From: Blautia pseudococcoides
GTDB taxonomy: Bacteria > Bacillota > Clostridia > Lachnospirales > Lachnospiraceae
NCBI RefSeq assembly: GCF_001689125.2
Contig: NZ_CP015405.2
Span: forward strand, 1,579,001-1,643,000
Direction of reading: 5' to 3'
DNA: 64,000 nt
Shown: piece by piece, positions 8,607-15,788 of the stretch
Layout of the letters: every line of letters starts with the position of its first letter
How positions within the stretch are numbered: position 1 is the stretch's first letter
Position numbers and translations under genes: made by a program
Notes under the pieces: generated by a model
The model's database searches: none
What the model was told of the DNA's origin: nothing
What the model saw: the letters and a program-made list of their open reading frames with translations, nothing else

Positions 8607-8643
8607 CCGGAGCAGGAAAATATCCGAACGCTCCGGCGTTTTT
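8606..8643 (+). terminator. Rho-independent terminator after XRE gene
   Basis: An 8-base perfect stem GCCGGAGC/GCTCCGGC (8606-8613 and 8630-8637) is followed by GTTTTTA. It begins at the last base of the stop codon of the preceding gene. Confidence 0.85.
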
Positions 8644-8745
8644 AGTTCTTCTTTCTCCCATTCTGTTTAAATAATAGTTCTCTGTTTCATCCTATTAAGA
8701 AAACAGCCAGCAACGATTTCCATGCTCGTTTCCAGCTGTTCTTTG

Positions 8746-9423
8746 TCATTCTGATTCTAAAAATTTTTTAAGGGCATATCCATCCCTGATTCCTTTTAGA
8801 TATAATTCTGTTTGTTCAATGTAACGTTTGTCATCTTCTAAAGCCAGGCATTCAGAGACTTTCTGCAGCTCTTCTTTTGAAAAAGTCCCGCCTTCTTTTC
8901 TCTTGCTTTTATCTGTAAAGGAATCTATAAAAGGGTATTTATTATATAATCCGCTGATCCTTTTCTCAATCTCGCCGTATTCTTTGCAGTTCCTTCGTGC
9001 CGCTTTTTCCGCTTCTTCCACTGCATGATTGATGATTTCCATCTGCCAGAATTCCAGATGCAGATGGTCGATTTTATATGTTCCATTTGCTGTGCCCTTC
9101 TGCCGTAGTCCCTGCAGGGTCTGCACATACGGCTTCATATCTGCCTGCCCTGCCAGATACAGATATTTCCGCTCCAATGCATCCCTCTCTGTCCTCAGCC
9201 GCCGGTATTCCTGATACATCCGATGTTCCTGCTCTGATAGCTGAAGTTCTTTGCATTCATCCAGCAGTTCCTTTATTGCCGGTGTCTCATCCAGAAGTGC
9301 TATCACTTGATTTTGCAGCTTACGGTACTCAGCATTATTATTTACGAGATATTGAACCACTCTGTTATCCAGCTCTGCTTCCATCCCATCCAGCCAAGGG
9401 ATATTTCCATTATTAGGTTCCAT
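8746..9423 (-). CDS. Hypothetical coiled-coil-rich protein
   Basis: I place the start at 9423 (MEPNNGNIPWLDG) because AAGGAGGTGGCACTGG precedes it; a longer in-frame ATG at 9528 lacks such a site. The 225-residue protein is highly charged and helical (YRRLRTERDALERKYLYLAG, AVEEAEKAARRNCKEYGEIE) and probably forms coiled coils. The spacing and content resemble element-encoded accessory proteins of unknown role. It is the last intact gene before the junction at about 9,690. Confidence 0.55.
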   Translation of the reverse strand: MEPNNGNIPWLDGMEAELDNRVVQYLVNNNAEYRKLQNQVIALLDETPAIKELLDECKELQLSEQEHRMYQEYRRLRTERDALERKYLYLAGQADMKPYVQTLQGLRQKGTANGTYKIDHLHLEFWQMEIINHAVEEAEKAARRNCKEYGEIEKRISGLYNKYPFIDSFTDKSKRKEGGTFSKEELQKVSECLALEDDKRYIEQTELYLKGIRDGYALKKFLESE

Positions 9424-9614
9424 CCAGTGCCACCTCCTTTTTCGAGACAACACTACCGCACTTCCGGCAGATAATCCATTCACAGAACCTACCAAACTAC
9501 TCTTACATAAACTGTGCATATCTGACAATAAAAAAACTGGTTATGAGATTCTATTCCCACATACCAGATATCCATATTTTCCTCTTACGTCATACACATT
9601 TCTTTGTATCGACT

Positions 9615-9666
9615 GTGTATTCAGTACCTATATTCTATTCTTTTTTACTCTATACACTGGATACAC
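9615..9666. repeat. Inverted repeat at element/ABC-gene junction
   Basis: GTGTATTCAGT (9615-9625) and ACTGGATACAC (9656-9666) form an 11-base inverted repeat with one mismatch around an AT-rich 30-base spacer. It lies about 25 bases from the point where the ABC ATPase sequence is broken off, so it could mark a recombinase core or an element end. Confidence 0.35.
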
Positions 9667-10189
9667 AACCAAAAAGGCTACACCAGTTTACATCAGCAAG
9701 AATAATGGCTGGTTTTATCGCCAAAGCTCTTGCTAATGCGACACGCTGTTGTTGTCCGCCAGATAATTGATTCGGCATGAAATACTTTTTATCTTCTAAT
9801 TTTAATAGTTTAAGAATTTCTTCAATATAATTATTATCTGGTTTTATACCATCTAATTTAATGGGAAGTACGATATTTTCGTATACATTCATAAGTGGTA
9901 GAAGATTATAGTTTTGAAATACAAATCCTATTTTTCTTCTGCGGTAAATAGTCAATTCATCACGTGACAATCCCGATATATTTCTGCCATCAATAATTAC
10001 TTCTCCCGAAGTGGGATTATCCAATCCACCGAGCATATGTAACAGAGTAGATTTTCCGCTTCCAGATGTTCCGACAATCGCTAAAAATTCCCCTTTACGA
10101 ATATCCAAATCCACTCCGTCTAGTGCTTTTACTTTATTTTCTCCCGTATTGTAATATTTTTTTAGATTTCTAACTGATAAAATGTTCAT
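9650..10189 (-). pseudogene. ABC transporter ATP-binding protein (MacB/BceA type), 3'-truncated
   Basis: The frame has a complete N-terminal half: Walker A GTSGSGKST, Q-loop VFQNYNLLP, and signature LSGGQQQRVALARAL. It breaks inside Walker B: AIILAD continues as VNWCSLFGCVSSV and then stops, whereas the family continues EPTGNLD. The catalytic Glu, H-loop and the partner FtsX-type permease are all missing. The break lies at about 9,690. The two-component system directly upstream fits the RR-HK-ABC order of peptide-sensing and detoxification modules, so that transporter has been lost here. Confidence 0.85.
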
Positions 10190-10299
10190 TTTTCATCTTC
10201 CTTTCTTTGTTTGCCATAATAATAGCAAAGACTTCTTTCTCAAATCTTTCTCAAAAGTGACAGTTCTGACACAATTAAAGATTGAGAAAAAAGTCTTGT

Positions 10300-11220
10300 T
10301 TAAAATGCTCTACGGGACAAAAAAACTTCAACGGTAGTTCCGTTATTCAACCCAGATTTTATTTTCATGTATCCTTGTTGTTTTCTTAAAACTTCTCTTG
10401 CTAAATATAATCCAATACCAAAGCCTTGTTTATCAGTTACATTGCTTCCTCGATAAAATCTTTGAAATATCTTTCCTTGTTCCTGCTCTGGTATGCCTAT
10501 TCCATTATCTATAATTTGAACACATACAAAAGATTCATATAAAATAGATTTAATAATTATTTCAGTTCCATTCGGTGAGTATTTTATTGCATTTTCAATA
10601 ATATTTGTAAAAACTTCTTCTGTCCATTTAAGGTCAGCAAAAACTTTATAATTAGTGTATTCTGAACTCACATGAATATTTTTTTTCATTGCGTCCAATT
10701 CCACAGATTGACAGCTTTTTTTCATCACCTTATCTAATTCAACTATCTTAGGTTTAACCGAAATTATTTCCTGCTCTGCATATGAAGATTTTAGCAGTTC
10801 TTTCATAAAAAACTCTAATTTTTCTGCATTTTTTTCTATTTTATCAGCTAATCGAAAAGCAGATGATTCTTTTACTTCATCTTTCAACAATCCAGCATAT
10901 AGTGTAATATTTGTTAGTGGCGTTCGGATTTGGTGACTAATGTTAGACAACAAAGATTTTATTATATCTCTTTCTTCCTCAGCCACCTCTTTTTGCATAC
11001 GAGATATTTCAACAATACGGTTTAGCCTTTCAGAAATAGCTGAATCTATAGATTCATCATACATAATATCTATCGGTTTTCCGCTAAGTATTTCATCAGC
11101 TTTATTTAAAAAGTTATTATACTGGCGTAAAATATTATTTCTATACCAACGAATAACTAAGCTGATAATAATAACATTTAAAATTATAATACTAATAATC
11201 GAAATAATATAGATACGCAT
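10300..11220 (-). CDS. Membrane sensor histidine kinase
   Basis: The 306-residue protein has one N-terminal membrane helix (about residues 4-24) and almost no extracellular sensor. It then has a dimerisation domain with phospho-acceptor His96 in SNISHQIRTPLTNI and a full ATPase domain (NIIENAIKYSPNG N-box, DNGIGIPEQEQ G1, GFGIGLYLARE G2). The ATG follows the response-regulator stop with no gap, so the two are translationally coupled. Small-sensor kinases of this type usually depend on an ABC transporter for sensing; here that ATPase gene is truncated, so the kinase may be orphaned. Confidence 0.9.
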   Translation of the reverse strand: MRIYIISIISIIILNVIIISLVIRWYRNNILRQYNNFLNKADEILSGKPIDIMYDESIDSAISERLNRIVEISRMQKEVAEEERDIIKSLLSNISHQIRTPLTNITLYAGLLKDEVKESSAFRLADKIEKNAEKLEFFMKELLKSSYAEQEIISVKPKIVELDKVMKKSCQSVELDAMKKNIHVSSEYTNYKVFADLKWTEEVFTNIIENAIKYSPNGTEIIIKSILYESFVCVQIIDNGIGIPEQEQGKIFQRFYRGSNVTDKQGFGIGLYLAREVLRKQQGYMKIKSGLNNGTTVEVFLSRRAF

Positions 11221-11913
11221 TTACATACTCTCCCAAATATAGCCTTTGCCATAAGCAGTTTTTATATATAGTGGAATAGATGAATCATCTTCAATCTTAT
11301 CTCTTAAACGTCTTATTCCAACAGATAAGGCATTATCTTCAACATATTCTGTTCCCTCTGGCCATACCCATTCAAGTAATCGTTCCCTTGTTAAAATTCT
11401 ATTCGGATTCGATACAAGCAGATATAAAATCCGCTGTTCTGTTTTACTTAATTCCAGAGGGATTCCATTTTTATAAAATTCCATAGTTTCAAAACGAAAC
11501 AAAAAAACAGAATTTCTAAACTCTTGTTCACTTGTTGTAATATTCCGTCTAAGTAAAGCTCTAATTCTAGCACGAAGAACCATTAAACTGAAAGGTTTTG
11601 TAATGTAATCATCCGCTCCGCTTTCCAAACCTTTTACTATATCCATTTCCATACCTTTTGCTGTTAATAAAGCAATCGGCATTTTTAATTCTCGTTTCAA
11701 TTCTCGACAAAATTCTAATCCACTGCCATCGGGAAGATTGATGTCAAATATAAGCAAATCGAACTGATAAAGTCCTAGTGCTTTTCTTGCATCAGCTATC
11801 GTTTTACATATTACAAATTTTAAATCTTCACTTTGCAAAGATAATTCAATACCTTCTGCCAAATCTGTATCATCTTCTAATATCATAACGGATTTTTGTT
11901 TTTTAGTTGTCAT
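11221..11913 (-). CDS. OmpR-family response regulator
   Basis: I place the start at 11913 (MTTKKQKSVMILEDD) because AAGGAGATGTTATAC precedes it. The receiver domain has the acidic pair EDD near residues 13-15, phospho-acceptor Asp57 in LLIFDINLP, and the conserved Lys in DDYITKPFS. The C-terminal winged helix (SKTEQRILYLLV to NALSVGIRRLRDKIE) is intact. It is the first gene of the RR-HK-ABC unit. The natural target would be the adjacent transporter, of which only part remains. Confidence 0.9.
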   Translation of the reverse strand: MTTKKQKSVMILEDDTDLAEGIELSLQSEDLKFVICKTIADARKALGLYQFDLLIFDINLPDGSGLEFCRELKRELKMPIALLTAKGMEMDIVKGLESGADDYITKPFSLMVLRARIRALLRRNITTSEQEFRNSVFLFRFETMEFYKNGIPLELSKTEQRILYLLVSNPNRILTRERLLEWVWPEGTEYVEDNALSVGIRRLRDKIEDDSSIPLYIKTAYGKGYIWESM

Positions 11914-12032
11914 GTATAACATCTCCTTAAAGCATAATTTCATATTTTTGTATCTGATTTGTAAATCCCCTTATTTATTATGATATATCTGCTAAAAAAG
12001 AGTGTCAACAAATATTAGTCCCGTATAAAATT

Positions 12033-12066
12033 AAAGCGTGTATTTCCAATTTGAATTACACGCTTT
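12033..12066 (-). terminator. Rho-independent terminator after orf13-like gene
   Basis: A 10-base perfect stem AAAGCGTGTA/TACACGCTTT (12033-12042 and 12057-12066) is followed on the minus strand by AATTTTAT. It closes the conjugation operon downstream of the orf13-like gene. Confidence 0.75.
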
Positions 12067-12074
12067 ATCTTCGA

Positions 12075-12968
12075 TTATCCTACAATCTTCCAGTTGCTAT
12101 CCTTATGTAGCACAAGCTCAAACTGTGATACCTGCGTTGCCTTTGTCTGATTGTCAATGAATTTCACAGCAACTTTGACTTTCACATTGTCCCCGTCCGC
12201 CGTAAACACAGGATTGACTAATTCTGAATAGAGGTAGTCCCTGCCGATAGGTTCAAGCACATTGCCAGCTACATAGTAGGCAAGTTCTTTTTCGGTTGCT
12301 GTCGGGTACAGCTTAAAGAATGTTTCTAAAAATGCCGTAGCGTCATTGACGGTATCAGCGTCCACGCTTGCGTCGGCTTCTTGTGCCTTTGGTTCATAGT
12401 CGGACTTTTCAATCGCTGGTGCAAGGGTCGGGTTCTGCACGATAACCATATCGCCGTCTTTATCTACATGGACTTTGACGGTATAGGTTGCCTTGACATT
12501 GTTTGTCTGTTCTCCCTCTTTTATCTGCTGATCTACTTCGTAGGTAGCGATAAAATCGTCCGTTCCAGACTGTTCTATATCCCAAATCAACACATTTGTA
12601 ACAACGAAACTGGTCGGTATATCCGTTCTAATGGTATCAAGGTTCAAGTCCTGCAATTCCTTTATCAGATAGTTACTGATTGCCTGCGTCCTTGCTTCCA
12701 TAGCTTCTTTGCTGTTGTCCCATGTATAGTAGGACTTGCAGAAGTTCTTCACAAAGTTTTCAATCCCGTTGGTGTCATTTAGTCTTAGCTGAATGGTTTC
12801 TGTTTCATGTACCGTGTGCATATCAATAGCGGTAAAGTTCTTATAAACTCCAAAACTCACACTTGCGATAAGCACCATCCACAATACAATCACAGATTTC
12901 TTATGCGTGCCTACTTTGACAGTACGCACCTTTTTTTCTTTTACTGGTTTTTCTTTCTTTTTAAACAT
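12075..12968 (-). CDS. Tn916 Orf13/TcpC-like conjugative transfer protein
   Basis: I chose ATG 12968 (MFKKKEKPVKEKK) because AGAAAGGA lies nine bases upstream; an in-frame TTG at 12977 abuts that site. The 297-residue protein has a basic cytoplasmic tail, one membrane helix (about residues 25-45) and two extracytoplasmic NTF2-like domains, as in TcpC and VirB8-like channel proteins (Orf13 of Tn916). It would belong to the membrane channel for DNA transfer. It is the only intact gene of the module here; its operon neighbours upstream are broken, so it is probably a relic. Confidence 0.85.
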   Translation of the reverse strand: MFKKKEKPVKEKKVRTVKVGTHKKSVIVLWMVLIASVSFGVYKNFTAIDMHTVHETETIQLRLNDTNGIENFVKNFCKSYYTWDNSKEAMEARTQAISNYLIKELQDLNLDTIRTDIPTSFVVTNVLIWDIEQSGTDDFIATYEVDQQIKEGEQTNNVKATYTVKVHVDKDGDMVIVQNPTLAPAIEKSDYEPKAQEADASVDADTVNDATAFLETFFKLYPTATEKELAYYVAGNVLEPIGRDYLYSELVNPVFTADGDNVKVKVAVKFIDNQTKATQVSQFELVLHKDSNWKIVG

Positions 12969-12983
12969 GGTTTCCAATCCTTT

Positions 12984-13990
12984 CTACTGTTTTATTCTTC
13001 CAGCACAAATCAAGTGCTGTTGCCAATACGAATTATTAAGGTCGGCATATCCTATCGGGTCGCCTGCATGATACATCTGATTGTTTCCTACATAGATACC
13101 GACATGGGTTACATAGCTTCCTGCATTGTAGGTACTGTGGAAAAAGACTAAATCACCAGCCTTTGCCTGCGATAGAGGAATATGCTGTGTTGCGTCATAC
13201 TGCATTTGTGCCGTTCTCGGTAATGAGATACCAGCCTTGCCATAGCACCACTGCGTCAGTCCGCTACAATCAAAAGAAGTATTCGGGTTACTGCCACCAT
13301 ACACATACTTCCAGCCTTGATACTTCAACGCTTCATTCATTATCTTTTGTGCCAGTTCGCCGATACTTGATTGACGATAAGGTACTGGTTCACAAGCTCC
13401 ACATAGAACATATTTCCATAGCCATAACGCCAGCCCCCATTCTTCGCCACAGCGATAGGGTTCGTGTAGGTTACTTTCTGACCGCCGGATTTATCCTTTG
13501 CGAAATTTTCCGCAAGGTTGAATGTATGCTTTTTCCAGTTTCCTGATACATATCCCACATAGCCACCGCCATAGTTATAGGACTGTATCACGACATTTAT
13601 ATCACTGATACCTTGATTTTTGCAGGAAGAAAGCAGGGACGCAAAATATTTACACCCCTGCTTGATTGAGCTTTCTGTATCTAATGAGTTGGGTGGTAGT
13701 CCCAGACTTTCAGATCTTTGCATAACGTCCTCGGCTGTACCGCCACTTTCCACTTGTATGATTGCCAGCAACACATTGACATACTCGGAAATGCCGTTTT
13801 CTTTGGCATACTTTTCTACCATAGGCTGATGTTTCAAGACTTCGGCAGATAGGTTCATACCTACATAATTAGAGGAATAACCATTGCCCCCGTCGTCGTC
13901 CTCGGCACTAATCAGAACCCCAAAGAATAATACGAGAGAAAAGAGGATAGGAAACAGACTGCCAACAATAGCGATATGTTTTAGTTTCAT
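12984..13990 (-). pseudogene. Tn916 Orf14/CwlT-like bifunctional wall hydrolase, frameshifted
   Basis: Two frames encode consecutive parts of one protein. At 13990-13340 there is a signal anchor and a lysozyme-like domain (LLAIIQVESGGTAEDV with the catalytic Glu). At 13340-12984 there is an NlpC/P60 endopeptidase domain (NTSFDCSGLTQWCYG with the catalytic Cys, YVTHVGIYVG with the His). The first frame ends in a foreign tail (VSANWHKR), while the next frame contains the expected linker SSIGELAQKIMNEALKYQGW. One extra base near CTTATCGTC (for example CTTTATCGT) would rejoin them as QYLYRQSSIGELAQ. The enzyme normally opens peptidoglycan for the transfer channel. The gene overlaps the orf15 stop by ATGA. 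Confidence 0.85.
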
Positions 13991-15059
13991 TTCTTCTTTT
14001 GTCCTTTCTTGAATATGGTTCGTTTGTTCTTCTCGGTATTCTGCTGTGTATGCTTCTGAACGGTTGTTTTCGTAACACGGTCAGTCTTGTAATTCTGTCT
14101 TGTGGTTTCTTGATTGACGGTCTTTGCTGATGAACCGCCAGAAGATAGCGGACGTTCCTTGACAGCATTTTTCTTGATAGCTTCATCATTCTTAATGGTT
14201 GAAGCTGTGGCAGGGCGTTTGACTTCCTGCTGTTTTTCCACATTGACCTTAGGAGTAGTCGCTGGTCTTTCATGGGGACGGGTAGCTCCGCTTGTCGCTG
14301 ATCCGTCCATTTTCTTACCTGCCTGCCTTGCTTCTTGTGCCTTTTGAAGCTCCATACGCTTGTCAGCAATATTCTGTCTATGGAGCTGTTGTTTCTCTAA
14401 ACGTCCAGACTGGCGGTTTTCTTGTTCCTGCACTACGCCACGTTTGAAATCGGACACACTGGACTTTGCCTTTTCTTTGGCAGAGTGAACCGCATAAGCG
14501 GTTTGTGTCGGCATATCCTTGATATTTTCTTTGACGGCAGTTGCCTTATCCTTGACCTTATTCTTTGTATCAAGGACAGCTCCCACGGCTGAACCAGCCT
14601 TACCGCCAAGAGAAGAAGTGCTGTTGCTTCGGGTTGGCTGTTTTGGTGTATTGTTCCTTGCTGATGAACCGCCAGACGATACCATAGAACCAGCCATTGC
14701 ACCAGCTCCTGCACCGACCTTACTTCCTTTTCCCACCGCTCTCGCAAGTCTATGTTCCATACGTCTAGCTCTATGTCGCATGAACAGATACGGACGACGG
14801 AAAATCCTGCACTTTGACTGTCGCCAGCGTTTAAAGAGAACATACTCATTAAATCGCCTAGCTTCATGTAGATACCTGCAAAACACACTATCTGTAAGAA
14901 CGCCACCATAAAGAACGGGTAGTCCGTGGATATGTTGTAAAACATACTGGAAATACTAAAGGCGACCGTTACAATCAGCGTAATTCCTGCCCTTGTCATA
15001 ATCGTGTTAAACACTCTTACGATTGCCTGCTTTGCCATGCTTTCATAGCTCGGTATCAT
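13987..15059 (-). pseudogene. Tn916 Orf15-like (VirB6-type) membrane channel protein, truncated and frameshifted
   Basis: The frame from 15059 carries membrane segments typical of the second half of Orf15 (AGITLIVTVAFSISSMFYNI, FFMVAFLQIVCFAGIYMKLG), then MSMFSLNAGDSQ. The downstream tail (RRPYLFMRHRARRMEHRLAR, then a long Gln/Lys/Ser-rich cytoplasmic tail ending KKGQKKK) lies in another frame, so there is a single-base shift near 14,815-14,825. Several hundred N-terminal residues expected for this family are missing: sequence upstream of 15,060 belongs to something else. Conjugation from this copy should be impossible. Confidence 0.8.
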
Positions 15060-15229
15060 GGAAGCGTCGCACCTTGAAGCGTCGGCTGATTTTGTTTTCC
15101 AACAGCTTTTCCATTTTTAGATAGCGGTTGATTTCATCATTCGGCATGGAAACAAAGTCATTCATCAATGTGTCTTTCTATGAATTCAAGAATAAAAAGC
15201 TGACTGGCGATGTTCTGGATGAACTGAAT
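15060..15229 (-). other. Unidentified C-terminal gene fragment between orf15 remnant and hydrolase fragment
   Basis: Minus-strand coding-like sequence reads NIQFIQNIASQLFILEFIE, then (after a frame change near 15,163) DFVSMPNDEINRYLKMEKLL and ENKISRRF. It looks like a natural charged C-terminus but matches no family I can name. It is bounded on both sides by fragments of unrelated genes, so it is probably debris from a deletion. A direct repeat of GAAGCGTCG at the orf15 side may mark the join. Confidence 0.35.
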
Positions 15230-15432
15230 GTTCCCAGCACTGTCCCCCAGCTATGGCCTGCGAGGATAATTTTCTCCTTGTTGAACTGTTGCTTCAGATA
15301 TGTCGTCACCTCATGGACGTCTTCCAGAACACGCTCCGCACACATGGTCTGTAAAACTGCTGCAGGATCGTTCGCAAAGTATGTTTTACCCACATTGCGC
15401 TGATCCCAGTTCACCACAGTAAATTCATTTTC
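15230..15432 (-). pseudogene. Alpha/beta-hydrolase fragment (proline iminopeptidase-like)
   Basis: Residues such as VVNWDQRNVGKTYFAND and IILAGHSWGTVLGT show the oxyanion-side motif and the nucleophile elbow G-H-S-W-G of alpha/beta hydrolases. The family continues for more than 150 residues after the elbow, but here the frame turns into unrelated sequence at about 15,235. The N-terminus is cut by a stop at about 15,434. It is a central fragment only and cannot be active. Confidence 0.7.
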
Positions 15433-15516
15433 CTATTCATACTGGTACAGATGTAAAAGAGGCATTAAAGAAAGGGGCTGTCGGTTAATACCGTTTTTAA
15501 GGCTCCTACTACAATA

Positions 15517-15576
15517 TAAGCATATCCCACAGAATTTCGTGTTTTTCAGAACACAATTCTTTGTGGGATATGCTTA
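15517..15576. repeat. Long hairpin beside transposase remnant
   Basis: TAAGCATATCCCACAGAATT (15517-15536) pairs with AATTCTTTGTGGGATATGCTTA (15555-15576), a 20-bp inverted repeat with a two-base bulge. A small inner hairpin (GTGTTTTTCAGAACAC) forms the loop. The right arm overlaps the stop codon of the transposase fragment, and TTTTT follows on the plus strand. It probably blocks transcription into or out of the former insertion sequence. Confidence 0.65.
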
Positions 15577-15735
15577 TTTTTCATCAGACTGCTTATTTGG
15601 GGCCGCAAAATCCCGTCCCATCGTATACAGCATAAATTCTTTATATACTTTTTCAGTGGTTCGGTAATTGAACCGCCGGAAGACTTCATTTTCCTTGAGG
15701 TCTCCAAAGTGCCCTTCTGTCTGAATGGAACGGTA
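15574..15735 (-). mobile_element. IS1182-family transposase, C-terminal remnant
   Basis: About 53 codons read YRSIQTEGHFGDLKENEVF, then RRFNYRTTEKVYKEFMLY, and TMGRDFAAPNKQSDEK before the stop. The RSIQTEGxFGDxKEN...FRRF motif is the C-terminal signature of IS1182/DDE_Tnp_1 transposases. A stop precedes the segment at 15736-15738, so everything upstream is lost. It is dead, but it shows that an insertion sequence took part in assembling this region just ahead of the GH2 cluster. Confidence 0.75.
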
Positions 15736-15788
15736 TCAGTTTCTCCCCTTTGAGATCATAAAAATCCGAACTTTGCATAAAATACTAT

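Noticed and set aside
12984..13990. Programmed frameshift joining the two orf14 frames
   Set aside because: There is no slippery heptamer or stimulatory structure at the join, and Tn916-type orf14 is a single frame elsewhere; ordinary frameshift mutation or indel is simpler.
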